A program made the position numbers and the translations under genes. From Sulfotelmatobacter sp049792875 (GTDB lineage: Bacteria > Acidobacteriota > Terriglobia > Terriglobales > Acidobacteriaceae), in NCBI GenBank assembly GCA_049792875.1, contig JBARBI010000189.1, positions 43,540 through 107,539 on the forward strand: a stretch of 64,000 nt of DNA. The letters are read 5' to 3'. The notes beneath the pieces were generated by a model. That model was given only the letters and a program-made list of their open reading frames with translations, was not told the DNA's origin and made no database searches. This document shows, piece by piece, positions 1 to 9,252 of the stretch; positions within the stretch are counted from its first letter, which is position 1, and the number at the start of each line of letters is the position of its first letter.

Positions 1-1
1 A

Positions 2-844
2 TGGCGTTGGATGCTGGGCGTGGCCGCGTTTCCGTCGTTACTCTACGCGGTGTTCTGCTTCGGCCTTCCCGAGAGCCCGCGCTGGCTGCTGAGCAGGAAG
101 GGCGACCGCGAGTCGGCTCTGCAAGTCCTACGACGCATCGAGCCGGATGCGTCGAAAACCGAGATTGACACTGAGGCGGACCAGATCATCGCCGCAAGCG
201 AGGCGGAAGGGTCCTCCGGGCATTTCTGGACAAGACGTCTTCGCAAGCCGATCCTGCTCGCCATCTTGATAGCTTTTTTCAACCAGCTCTCCGGCATCAA
301 TGCGATTTTGTACTTCGCGCCACGCATCTTTGAACTGACAGGCCTCGCCGCGAAAGCCGCCCTGCTGCAGTCGATAGGGATCGGTTTGACGAATCTTGTC
401 TTCACGTTTGTCGGGCTCTGGCTGATTGACCGACTGGGCCGGCGGACTCTCCTCTTTATTGGCTCGTTCGGTTACATCGCTTCCCTTGGCCTCGTGGCCT
501 GGGCCTTCTTTACCGGGCATTACTCGATTGTCCCGGTATGCATTTTCGCTTTCATCGCCTCCCACGCAATCGGCCAGGGCGCGGTCATTTGGGTTTTTAT
601 CTCTGAAATATTTCCCAATCGCCATCGGGCGGAAGGCCAGACACTCGGCAGCTTCACGCACTGGATTTTCGCGGCCATGCTCACCACCTTCTTCCCGAGG
701 ATGGTGGCTTCCTTCCCACCCGGCTACGTTTTCTCGTTCTTTGCCGCGATGATGGTTCTTCAACTCGTGTGGGTGAAGACCATGGTTCCGGAGACGAAGG
801 GCGTGCCGCTGGAACAGATCCAGAGGCAACTGGGAATTGAATAG
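2..844 (+). CDS. MFS sugar porter, C-terminal part (5' end outside window)
   Basis: The reading frame is open from the window edge, beginning W-R-W-M-L-G, so the N-terminal half lies upstream. It is a sugar porter of the major facilitator superfamily: the frame holds PESPRWL at the end of the first half, DRLGRR in the loop after TM8, and PETKG near the C-terminus, all signature motifs of the family. Several hydrophobic helices lie between them. These proteins carry hexoses or pentoses across the inner membrane, usually with protons. The substrate cannot be read from the sequence. Confidence 0.9.
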   Translation, partial: WRWMLGVAAFPSLLYAVFCFGLPESPRWLLSRKGDRESALQVLRRIEPDASKTEIDTEADQIIAASEAEGSSGHFWTRRLRKPILLAILIAFFNQLSGINAILYFAPRIFELTGLAAKAALLQSIGIGLTNLVFTFVGLWLIDRLGRRTLLFIGSFGYIASLGLVAWAFFTGHYSIVPVCIFAFIASHAIGQGAVIWVFISEIFPNRHRAEGQTLGSFTHWIFAAMLTTFFPRMVASFPPGYVFSFFAAMMVLQLVWVKTMVPETKGVPLEQIQRQLGIE

Positions 845-986
845 GGGGCACTCGCGAAGTATTTTCGAACGACCCTTTCCAAATGAGGGCTAAGTATTAC
901 AACAGTTGTCGATAGATCTGGGTACCAGATAAGAATCGGGACCGCGACAATTCCGAGGGCCGGCGCCCGGCCATGCCGCGCCTCTC

Positions 987-1712
987 TCAGTTGCTATGCT
1001 TTGTGATTTTTTTGTCAAGCACGGCAACCAGGGACTGACCTTCAGCCGATGGCTTAACGCCGGTTCCGCGCACGATATCGGTCGCGGTCAGGGTCTTGCC
1101 GTACAGGCGGTAGTTCGCGTCATCGTCTGGTTCCACCGTTGCGCCTCCCAGGGATACGCCCGCGAACACTCCCTTGGCCTCACCGTACGTCAGAATGTCG
1201 ACGTCGGACGCACTGGCTGCAGTCGCGCCTGGGCCGGCCGCTGCTGTCGCATCCGTTCCCATCTTGGTCTTTCCGTTCAAAACCTGATTCACAACTTTCG
1301 GAGTCATGAGCAGGAGGACAAAATCTGTGGACGAGCCACCTATCTGCAGACCGACGCTAGCACCGCCGACTGAATACATGGCAGGCGAGGACCACTTGCC
1401 CTCGAAGTTTTGGCCGCTGCGGCAAAGCAAGGGACCACGGCCGCCGCTGCCGCCGACACCGAAGCCGAACTTCTTCACGTTAGGCAGAATCAGCACGCAA
1501 TCAGCCTTTGACAACAATGTCGGCGAGATGTTGTTGCTGTTGAGCATTTTCTGTAAAACGAGGTTGGCTTGCCGAAGCGTGTCTTCGTCTTTCTGTTTGT
1601 CGGCAGCGAACAGAGGGACAATGAGCAGCAGCAGCACTATGGAAGTGAGGAAGGAACGCAAAGCTTTACTGGAAATCCGTTCATTCGTTTTTTCAGACGC
1701 AGTTCGTAGCAT
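987..1712 (-). CDS. SYLF-domain (Ysc84-like) lipid-binding secreted protein
   Basis: About 241 aa. The start at 1712 is chosen because AAGGAG lies about 8 nt upstream; the frame is open further but has no better signal. A basic N-terminus and a hydrophobic segment (FLTSIVLLLLIVPLFAA) form a signal peptide. The rest matches the SYLF/DUF500 fold: a helical start (LRQANLVLQKML), a glycine-rich core (GFGVGGSGGRGPLLCRSG), SVGGASVGLQIGGSS, and a late GVFAGVSLGGA motif. SYLF proteins bind phospholipid, and bacterial members are probably periplasmic or outer-membrane associated. The physiological role is unknown. Confidence 0.85.
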   Translation of the reverse strand: MLRTASEKTNERISSKALRSFLTSIVLLLLIVPLFAADKQKDEDTLRQANLVLQKMLNSNNISPTLLSKADCVLILPNVKKFGFGVGGSGGRGPLLCRSGQNFEGKWSSPAMYSVGGASVGLQIGGSSTDFVLLLMTPKVVNQVLNGKTKMGTDATAAAGPGATAASASDVDILTYGEAKGVFAGVSLGGATVEPDDDANYRLYGKTLTATDIVRGTGVKPSAEGQSLVAVLDKKITKHSN

Positions 1713-1991
1713 GGGTTTCTTTCTCCTTAGGGACGGGGCTGACCCGTGTTGAGTTCGCACTTCTCGCCCGGCCTCGAACTGCAAGCCGGGCACCAGATAG
1801 ACGGTACCGGTCTGAGAGTAGTCCCCCTTAGTCTTCACCACTTTTGATGATGCAGCAATACCTAAGGAGGAAAATGTTCAATTTTGTACAGTGAACTCGG
1901 ACGGCTGTTTCGCTCATTGATCCGTTTCCCCCCCCAAACGGAAGACGCATCGCCAAAAACCATGCCACCCGACTCTGACAAGATCTCAGTG

Positions 1992-3728
1992 CTACCGCAA
2001 AGGAGGCAATGCGACCTTCTGCTGGATTCCTGCGCCCTCGGTGATTGTGTAAATGAAATCCGCCGCGATATTCCGCAAAGTTTCGGTTTCGCCATTTGGC
2101 CAGCGAACGCTCACTTCGCTCATCTTGTCATTCGATCCCAGACCAAAATGCAGGCGCAAATCGTTCTGTGAGAGGTAGCTTGCTCCGCCGCGCACTTCGT
2201 CGAACTGCACCAACGCACCCGCTTTCACCGTAATTCGCGCACCGATCGCCGCCTTGTTGCTCTTGGTCCCCACCAGCTTGAACAAAACGCGATGGTTCGG
2301 ACTGTCGTTACGGTTCAGCAGTAGCGAAGGCGGCGCACCCACATTGAGCATCACCATGTCGATATTGCCATCGTTATTGATATCGCCAAAAGCCACGCCC
2401 CGCCTCGATTCCAGCGGCAGCTTCGCCAGGGTCGAGGACACATCTTCAAACGTTCCGTCGCGATGGTTGCGAAACAGCACCAGGGGTTCGCGGTACTGCG
2501 TGCCTCCGGGAATGCTGTCGACCTGCGGGTAGACGTGGCCACTGGCAATGAAAATATCGAGCCAGCCGTCATTATCCATGTCGAAAAAAGACGTCCCCCA
2601 ACTTACCAGCGGGTACGTGGGCTTCACGATCTTGGCGCGCGTGCTGGCATCAGAAAAGCTGTCTTTTCCCAGGTTGTGATAGAGCGTCGACCCCTGCTCC
2701 ACGAAATTCGTGACCAGCATCGACAGGCGCCCTTCGTGCAGATAGTCACCCCAAGCCACGCCCATGGAGCCCTGCTGCATTCCGTCACCGCTCAGGGCGA
2801 CACCGGAGAGCAGGCCTACATCTTCGAATGTGCCGTCGTGTTTGTTGCGGTAGAGAAAATTCGGACCCGCGTCGTTGGCCACGTAGAGATCGGGCCATCC
2901 GTCGTTGTCGTAGTCGCCCCAGGTTGCGCCCAGCCCATAGTAATGATGCGGGTCGTCCACTCCTGCTTTCTTGGAAACTTCCTCGAAGGTGCCGTCACCC
3001 TTATTGTGAAACAGCAAGTCCGATTCGCCGGGCATGCCCCACGGACCGCACTGCACCATCACGGTCTTGAAGCGGCAGAAGCGGGGATCATTGCCAAACT
3101 CCGGCAACTTGTCGATGTCGACATGCACATAACGCGACACGAAAAGATCAACGCGGCCGTCGCGATCGTAATCGGCCCACGCCGCGCCGGTGCTGAAGCC
3201 GCCGCCCACCACGCCAGCTTTCTCGGTGACGTCTTCGAACTTGCAGTTCCCAAGATTGTGGTAGAGCGCGTTGCCGCCATATCCCGTGACATAAATGTCC
3301 TGCAGTCCGTCGTTGTCGTAATCCGCAACGGCGATGCCCATCCCCCAGCCTTTGCGCGTGAGGCCCGCCGCTTTAGTGATGTCGGTAAACTTAACGTCAG
3401 CGTCCTGGTGATAGAGCGTGATCATCGGATCGCCGCCCTGGCGAAAGCGCTCCACGGTGGACCCGTTGACGGTGATGATGTTGAGTTTGCCGTCATTGTC
3501 GCAATCGATCAGGCCGACGCCTCCGCTCATCGACTCGACTATATATTTTTTGTCGGGAGAAGAAATGTGGGGGACGGTGAGGCCCGCCTTCTGCGCGAGG
3601 TCTTCAAACTGCGGGACCGGGGACTGTGGCGCCGCGGCTGGCGCGGGTTGCGGCTTGGGAGGCGCGATCTGAGCGGGCGCGATAGCCGCCGCGAAAATAA
3701 CGATCCACACGCCAAGCTGGGTTCGCAT
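1992..3728 (-). CDS. Secreted CRTAC1-family protein with FG-GAP/VCBS repeats and ASPIC/UnbV C-terminus
   Basis: About 578 aa from an ATG at 3728 that begins a clean signal peptide (MRTQLGVWIVIFAAAIAPAQ). A TTG start 63 bp upstream is possible, and the ribosome site is weak for either. After a proline/alanine linker come repeated calcium-binding-like FG-GAP/VCBS blades containing D-x-D-x-D-G (DCDNDGK, DYDNDGLQD, DYDRDGRVD, DMDNDGW, DINNDGN), predicting a beta-propeller. The C-terminus has the ASPIC/UnbV pattern (RGGASYLSQND, VRWPNGE). This family is much expanded in Acidobacteriota and is exported. The function is not established. Confidence 0.88.
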   Translation of the reverse strand: MRTQLGVWIVIFAAAIAPAQIAPPKPQPAPAAAPQSPVPQFEDLAQKAGLTVPHISSPDKKYIVESMSGGVGLIDCDNDGKLNIITVNGSTVERFRQGGDPMITLYHQDADVKFTDITKAAGLTRKGWGMGIAVADYDNDGLQDIYVTGYGGNALYHNLGNCKFEDVTEKAGVVGGGFSTGAAWADYDRDGRVDLFVSRYVHVDIDKLPEFGNDPRFCRFKTVMVQCGPWGMPGESDLLFHNKGDGTFEEVSKKAGVDDPHHYYGLGATWGDYDNDGWPDLYVANDAGPNFLYRNKHDGTFEDVGLLSGVALSGDGMQQGSMGVAWGDYLHEGRLSMLVTNFVEQGSTLYHNLGKDSFSDASTRAKIVKPTYPLVSWGTSFFDMDNDGWLDIFIASGHVYPQVDSIPGGTQYREPLVLFRNHRDGTFEDVSSTLAKLPLESRRGVAFGDINNDGNIDMVMLNVGAPPSLLLNRNDSPNHRVLFKLVGTKSNKAAIGARITVKAGALVQFDEVRGGASYLSQNDLRLHFGLGSNDKMSEVSVRWPNGETETLRNIAADFIYTITEGAGIQQKVALPPLR

Positions 3729-3868
3729 AGGGGGGAGAATTTTCCGATTATAACTGAGCCCTGTCAGCCTTGGTCCTACCCGTCCGCACAATCAGTGACA
3801 TGTATATTCGAGGCATAACACTGACTGGTTGTTAAACTCTCGTTGCTGACTCCGGAGGCTCAGGCGGC

Positions 3869-4624
3869 ATGACGCGGGGGAAGGTCATGGTTGAGGTCTG
3901 CGTCGATTCCGTCGCCTCCGCGGTCGCGGCGGAGCGCGGTGGGGCGGGACGTGTGGAGCTCTGCGGCAGCCTGATTGAGGGCGGAATTACACCCAGTGCA
4001 GGGCTCATCGAGATGGCGCGGGCGGCAGTGTCGATCGCGCTCCACGTCATGATCCGTCCCCGCGCCGGGGATTTCTGCTACGACACAGATGAGTTCGAAA
4101 CCATGCGGCGCGACATTGCCCTGGCCAAGCGCATGAGAGCGAACGGAGTCGTTTTCGGCATCCTGGACCCGAATGGGAATGTTGATGTTGCCCGCACCCG
4201 CCAGTTAGCGGATCTGGCGCGTCCGCTCGCTGTTACCTTCCATCGAGCGTTCGACATGACGGCCGACCTGTTTCGCGCACTGGACGATGTCTGCGCTGCA
4301 GGCGCGGATCGCGTACTCAGTTCCGGGGGTGAACTCACTGCCCAGCAGGGACGGGAGACGATCGCGCAGCTCATCCAGCGGGCCCATGGCAGAATTGTCA
4401 TCATGCCTGGCAGCGGCATCAAGCCGGACAACGTCCGCGCTCTTGTCGCCCACACTGGCGCCGCAGAGGTTCACGTCGGCTTGCGCACGGCCCTGCCCAG
4501 TCCCATGCTGCACCGCAACCCGCGAATCGTCACGGGATTGCTCGAAGGCCGGGAGTACCAACGGTTCGTGGTGCTCGAAGAGCAGGTCAGAAAACTGTGC
4601 CACGCGTTAGCGGCCACGAGCTGA
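3869..4624 (+). CDS. cutC: CutC-family protein
   Basis: 251 aa, the normal CutC length. CCGGAGG lies 8 nt before the ATG at 3869; an internal ATG at 3887 gives the start MVEVCVDS seen in many homologues. Family blocks are clear: RVELCGSLIEGGITPS near the N-terminus, VMIRPRAGDFCYD, FHRAFDMT, RVLSSGG, and IMPGSGI. CutC forms a TIM-barrel-like fold and was named for copper homeostasis, although a direct role in copper transport is disputed. It is transcribed divergently from the CRTAC1 gene and convergently with the glucan synthase. Confidence 0.92.
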   Translation: MTRGKVMVEVCVDSVASAVAAERGGAGRVELCGSLIEGGITPSAGLIEMARAAVSIALHVMIRPRAGDFCYDTDEFETMRRDIALAKRMRANGVVFGILDPNGNVDVARTRQLADLARPLAVTFHRAFDMTADLFRALDDVCAAGADRVLSSGGELTAQQGRETIAQLIQRAHGRIVIMPGSGIKPDNVRALVAHTGAAEVHVGLRTALPSPMLHRNPRIVTGLLEGREYQRFVVLEEQVRKLCHALAATS

Positions 4625-4735
4625 ACCTGTCCCCTCCCCGTGCAAGAGCCGTACCGCCCAGGTCACTTCCAGACAAGTTCATATCACCGTCAGACAAGTC
4701 CAAAATCCTGCCCTGGAGCACCCTCTCTCATTTGA

Positions 4736-7700
4736 TCATGCCGCAACAAGTCTGCGCGGCATATCTCTGCGTCGTACATGCGCAACCGGCTTTTCGTGTA
4801 GTAGCAGTTCTGTTGCTTGTACACGCCGTTCAGCGTGAAACCATTTCTGCACGACGTTGTCATTGAGAAAATTAGCCAGGGCCAGCAGACTCATCCCTTG
4901 ATGGTGGGCCATCCAGCAGCGTACCAATTGTGGTCGAGCCTTCCAGAACTTGTGCTTCGCAACCGTGAAGTCGGCAGCCTCGTAGAAGCCATGGCTCCCG
5001 AACCATCCCATGTCAGCCATTCTGTGCAGATTGCGCAACGCTCCCACCGGATCAGTATTCAGCGCGAGAAATGTCGAATAAGGAGATATCACTAGTCCAT
5101 TCGTCTCTCGGGTGCGCAGTGCGAGATGAGGAAGCCCAAACGCGTGATACTGGTAATTTCCAGCCTCGTCCAGTTTGAAATATGCGGATTCGGAAATGCC
5201 CCAAGGCACCCCTTTTCGCGCAGCATATGTCTGTTGCGCCCGTACGGCGGCTGTCCGCGAACGCTCCAAAAGAGTATTGGGGTACGTACGCATCCAAAGC
5301 GAAGGCATTAGATATTCGAACAGCGTCCCGGTCCAGGAGAGCAGCACTGGCCGTCCGCCATCCAGAGTGTGCGCTCGGCCAAGCAGAAACCAGCTTTCTT
5401 GCGGAATATCTTCCTTTGCGATGGCGACAAACACAGCGGTGCGAGACTCGGTGCCAAGCAGGTCGTAGCAGGCTGGGTGAAGGTGGCGTGTTTCCACATC
5501 GAAGCCCACAGACACTAGTTTGCGACGGTGGTTGAGCAGCAGCTCGAAGTCCATTTCATCGGCGAGTCTCTCCGCAGTGTCAGCAATCATTCGAATATCC
5601 GCGACCAAGCGCTCCGCGTTCGATCTCGCTTTGAGAAGCTGGTCGCGAAAGCGTACATACAGAACGTCTTGTCCGTGGGCCGAGGAGTGGAGGCCCCACT
5701 CGACTTGATGGAGCATTTGTTCGATGAATTGCGGCAGTTGCTGCAGGGCGATGCCGTCCATCACCTTAAGGTTGACGGTGTTGTCATCCCGCAATGCCGC
5801 AAACTCTGGCGAAGACCACGGCGCATATTCACCCACCACCTGCTGAATGCTGCGAAGCCGCAACGCAACTTCTTCGGCGAACCATTCCAACTGGGTGGCC
5901 CGTTTCGACTTGGCGATAGTCTCCTGAGTTTGTGTGAAAACCGCTTCGGGCAGGCCGAGTATCGGTTGCAACCAGTTATCCGTATCGCGTTGTCGTTCGC
6001 AGGTCAAAAGCAGTTTCCGCGGAAACGCTCGCGCGGCGGACAGCAGACGGAGATAGTCCAGAAATCCTTCTGATAAACGCGATTGCAATACCGGCTGGCG
6101 TAACAGTTCCACGCACCCTTGCTGCAGAGTCCAGAGTGACGCCAGCAGGTTCCCGCTATCCACCGAAGAAACGAAAAGGGGAGCGAGGGGCTGAAGCGTA
6201 CGAGTGTCGTACCAGTTCAACACATGCCCGCGATGCTTCTTCAGGCTATCGATTGCCGCTAATGTCCGAAGAGTTTGTTCGGCAAACTCCGGTACCGTGA
6301 GATATCCAAACTCACATCCCACCTGCCTTGCGTTGAGTAGAAACCCGATGTTTGTGGGTGATACCCGTGCCGCTATGGCGGCAGGTTCCTCCTGAACGTT
6401 ATCCGGTATCAACCAGTTGTGCTCGGCGGTACTGTACTCGGCAAAATATCGCCAGGTTTTCAGGGCGGTATGCCTGAGAAAAGCCAGATCCTTACGGGAC
6501 GTTTGATTTCGTGCCGTGGCCGGAGCACGATTTAGCCAGCTCGAAACCGCTTTACTGCAGGCCCACAGCACGAGAACCGGCAGGGCAGTCGGTAGCGCCT
6601 GCGGCCGCACAGCCCACACCAAGAGTCCTAATAGGACCGCAAGCAAAGGCATCCAGTTGAGATACTCGTCCACGGGGGTGCGCCGGGGAGTATTGAGCTC
6701 CGATTCGGCCGCTGTTTCCCATTCCAAAAGGCGATCTTGCGTGACAAAGCGCCGGACCAGCGCCCGCACCACGGCATCCAAGGCAAGCATGGTCTGATGC
6801 GGGAGGAAGATCAATGTAAAAAGAAGATTAACGTTAGCCGTGTAAAGCGCGGAGAGCGCGTCCCGGGCGACGTTCAAATCGACAGCGAAAAGAGCCCGGA
6901 GCAGATTGACGCCAAACTCGACCCACGTGGGTATGAACAAAATACACACGGTAGCTAGAGTCCACCGCCACGGCCTGCCGGGCAGGAACCATCCGGCCAC
7001 GAGTAATAAAAACGTTGCCGGCTCCACCAAACTGCGGCGGAGGTTGTCGACAATCTTCCACCACGAAATGAGTGAGATCGGATTGGAGACGCGTCCCGCC
7101 GATTCGTCCGGAACATGAGGGAATAACCACCCCGCGATCTGCCAATCCCCACGTAGCCAGCGGTGTTTACGGCGATTGTAAGCACTGTAGTGGGAAGGAT
7201 AATCTTCGATGATCTCAATGTCGCTCACCAAGCCCGCGCGCGCATAAGCTCCTTCCAGCAGATCATGACTCAACAGAGAATTCCTGGGAAAACGCTGGTC
7301 CAGCACCTGATGAACGGCGTCTACTTCATAGATCCCTTTTCCGGTGAAGCTACCCTCACGATACAAGTCCTGATAGGCATCAGAAATCGCACGGGTATAG
7401 ATATCGAAACCAGTTTCCCCTGCGTAGATGGCTGCGAGCCGCGAGCGGGCTGTGCTTTGCACGCTGACTCCAACCCGCGGCTGCAAAATGCCGTAGCCGT
7501 CTACCACTGCATTCGTTTGTGGGTCGATGATGGCCCGGTTCAGAGGATGCTCCAAAGCTCCAACCATGCGGTGCGCCGCGCCCCGTGGAAGCTCCGTATC
7601 CGAATCGAGCGTAATCACAAACCGAACCCTCGGGAGAATCGACAGGTCTCCAACTTTCACTGGGAAACTGTCGTATTGTCCTCGCAAAAGCTTATTGAGA

Positions 7701-9226
7701 TCGAGTAATTTGCCGCGCTTACGCTCCCATCCCATCCACGATTTCTCGCGCGGGTTGTAAACCCGATGCCGATGAAACAGAAAGAAGGAACCTGTGTTCT
7801 GACCCGCATATTTGTCATTCAGTTCGTGAATCAAATCCGAGCACAGTGTGATGAGCGGGCTGTCTTCCCGGGCAGGTTCACGAGAATCGGGCAAGTCGGT
7901 GAGAAGGGCGAAACAAATATTGGGATCATGGTTTCCGAGAAAGCGCACTTCCAGGTTCTCAACCAGTTCCCTTACCTGTTGTTCACCCAGAAGCAGGGTC
8001 GGGATAGCGACCATGGTTACGCAATTGTCAGGAATCCCATCCGTGAAGTCGAGTTTAGGAAGAATCTCCGGAGGCAGCAGCGAAGTAACGAGATAATTCA
8101 TCAGCTGAACCGCGCTCTGTGAACTCGGCAAAAGCAAAATCAGCATTGAAAAGAAAATGAGGCCCAACGAATTGTTGGCATCGGTGAGGAAGATGACCGC
8201 CACGGACATGATGGCAAGCGCCAGGAGATGTATGCCCGTCAAGAAATATTCATCGGGATGTTTGCGCACGAATCCCTGGATTTTCTGCCCCAATGGAGGA
8301 TGGAAGTGAACCTTTTGATGAAGCAGAGGCGCTCCCTTGTCCACGAGGTAATAGCCAACGTGAGATTCTCGCAGAGCAGTGCGCGCCGCTTGATAAGTGC
8401 GGCGGCTCGCGTCCTCGGCCAAACTCACCACTGTGTTGGCAACCTCCAACTCCGACAAATCGGAATACTCCGCGATGTTGGATACCCGGTTTCGGTAAAG
8501 ATCACGGCTTTCAAAATCCATCCGACCGTAAGTATTGGAAGGATCCCTCCGTAGCACACTGTCGATCACCATCAGCGGTTCGAGGGCTTCCTTCCAGGGC
8601 GTTTGGCCAATATCCCGCAGACTTCGCACACAGACACTCAGACCGTTCGAGTCATCATTGGGATTGCTAAGAAGGCGGTTGCCACGCGCGGCAATTTGTT
8701 CCAGAAGAACCAGCTTAAGCGCCGAGACGAGCGTCCACAGTTCGCGCAACTGCAACGCGGTGGTTTGCTGAAATGCTTCCACAAACAGGGTGAATTCCTG
8801 GTCACTGAACTCATAGGCAACGACCTCCAGAAAGCCCTCAGCGAGTGCCAGCACTCGGGGAACAGTTGCTCCATGTGTGTCACGTACGTGCGCGATCTTC
8901 GTTTCGGATTTGAGTGTTTCGCCCACATTCTGGACTTCGGTATACAGAAGGCGGCCGTTGTCGTAGAGCCAGCGATAATCTTCGGAGGCTGACGATTTCG
9001 GCGCTGGCTGTTCCAGGGCTGCAAATATCGGCTTGAAATCATGCGCGAGAATGCGGCTGCGCTCGGCGAATGTGTGCGATGAAGGGGAGTTAGGAAGCCA
9101 CTTGAGTGTACGCGCGAGTTCGACTGCCGTCTGGTGAAGTATTTGCGGCTCCCGTGCCCCATGAATGGGCTCTGGCAGGCGTTCGGTTTCTGCGCTTACG
9201 GTCTCTAAATGTGTGCTCTGCGGCAT
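4736..9226 (-). CDS. GT84 cyclic beta-1,2-glucan synthase-like protein lacking the GH94 region
   Basis: 1496 aa. Domains in order: a soluble helical N-terminus (about 1-325), two or more membrane helices (about 330-390), a cytoplasmic glycosyltransferase with LDSDTELPRG at 540-549 and RRKHRWLRGDWQ at 685-696, further membrane helices (about 735-890), and a C-terminal glucoamylase-like domain (about 1290-1460; GVPWGISESAYF, AHHQGMSLLALANFL). This is the order of NdvB/Cgs synthases, which polymerise UDP-glucose into beta-1,2-glucan. Those proteins reach about 2800 aa because a GH94-type region that sets chain length follows. Here the frame stops shortly after the glucoamylase-like domain. An exporter and a glucanase gene lie directly upstream on the same strand. 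Confidence 0.88.
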   Translation of the reverse strand: MPQSTHLETVSAETERLPEPIHGAREPQILHQTAVELARTLKWLPNSPSSHTFAERSRILAHDFKPIFAALEQPAPKSSASEDYRWLYDNGRLLYTEVQNVGETLKSETKIAHVRDTHGATVPRVLALAEGFLEVVAYEFSDQEFTLFVEAFQQTTALQLRELWTLVSALKLVLLEQIAARGNRLLSNPNDDSNGLSVCVRSLRDIGQTPWKEALEPLMVIDSVLRRDPSNTYGRMDFESRDLYRNRVSNIAEYSDLSELEVANTVVSLAEDASRRTYQAARTALRESHVGYYLVDKGAPLLHQKVHFHPPLGQKIQGFVRKHPDEYFLTGIHLLALAIMSVAVIFLTDANNSLGLIFFSMLILLLPSSQSAVQLMNYLVTSLLPPEILPKLDFTDGIPDNCVTMVAIPTLLLGEQQVRELVENLEVRFLGNHDPNICFALLTDLPDSREPAREDSPLITLCSDLIHELNDKYAGQNTGSFFLFHRHRVYNPREKSWMGWERKRGKLLDLNKLLRGQYDSFPVKVGDLSILPRVRFVITLDSDTELPRGAAHRMVGALEHPLNRAIIDPQTNAVVDGYGILQPRVGVSVQSTARSRLAAIYAGETGFDIYTRAISDAYQDLYREGSFTGKGIYEVDAVHQVLDQRFPRNSLLSHDLLEGAYARAGLVSDIEIIEDYPSHYSAYNRRKHRWLRGDWQIAGWLFPHVPDESAGRVSNPISLISWWKIVDNLRRSLVEPATFLLLVAGWFLPGRPWRWTLATVCILFIPTWVEFGVNLLRALFAVDLNVARDALSALYTANVNLLFTLIFLPHQTMLALDAVVRALVRRFVTQDRLLEWETAAESELNTPRRTPVDEYLNWMPLLAVLLGLLVWAVRPQALPTALPVLVLWACSKAVSSWLNRAPATARNQTSRKDLAFLRHTALKTWRYFAEYSTAEHNWLIPDNVQEEPAAIAARVSPTNIGFLLNARQVGCEFGYLTVPEFAEQTLRTLAAIDSLKKHRGHVLNWYDTRTLQPLAPLFVSSVDSGNLLASLWTLQQGCVELLRQPVLQSRLSEGFLDYLRLLSAARAFPRKLLLTCERQRDTDNWLQPILGLPEAVFTQTQETIAKSKRATQLEWFAEEVALRLRSIQQVVGEYAPWSSPEFAALRDDNTVNLKVMDGIALQQLPQFIEQMLHQVEWGLHSSAHGQDVLYVRFRDQLLKARSNAERLVADIRMIADTAERLADEMDFELLLNHRRKLVSVGFDVETRHLHPACYDLLGTESRTAVFVAIAKEDIPQESWFLLGRAHTLDGGRPVLLSWTGTLFEYLMPSLWMRTYPNTLLERSRTAAVRAQQTYAARKGVPWGISESAYFKLDEAGNYQYHAFGLPHLALRTRETNGLVISPYSTFLALNTDPVGALRNLHRMADMGWFGSHGFYEAADFTVAKHKFWKARPQLVRCWMAHHQGMSLLALANFLNDNVVQKWFHAERRVQATELLLHEKPVAHVRRRDMPRRLVAA

Positions 9227-9252
9227 ATGTACGAGTTCCTGTCGCTCAATTC

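Noticed and set aside
955..975. GC-rich hairpin as a terminator for the sugar porter
   Set aside because: The stem is short and no T-run follows.
1868..1900. AAGGAGG followed by a six-codon frame (MFNFVQ)
   Set aside because: Too short to support as a gene or leader peptide; no attenuator-like hairpins follow.
1862..2095. 77-codon minus-strand frame after the CRTAC1 gene
   Set aside because: It overlaps the end of that gene and has no start signal or protein character.
2463..3818. 451-codon plus-strand open frame
   Set aside because: It is antisense to the CRTAC1 gene, whose FG-GAP repeats and signal peptide are clear; the long frame follows from GC-rich codon bias.
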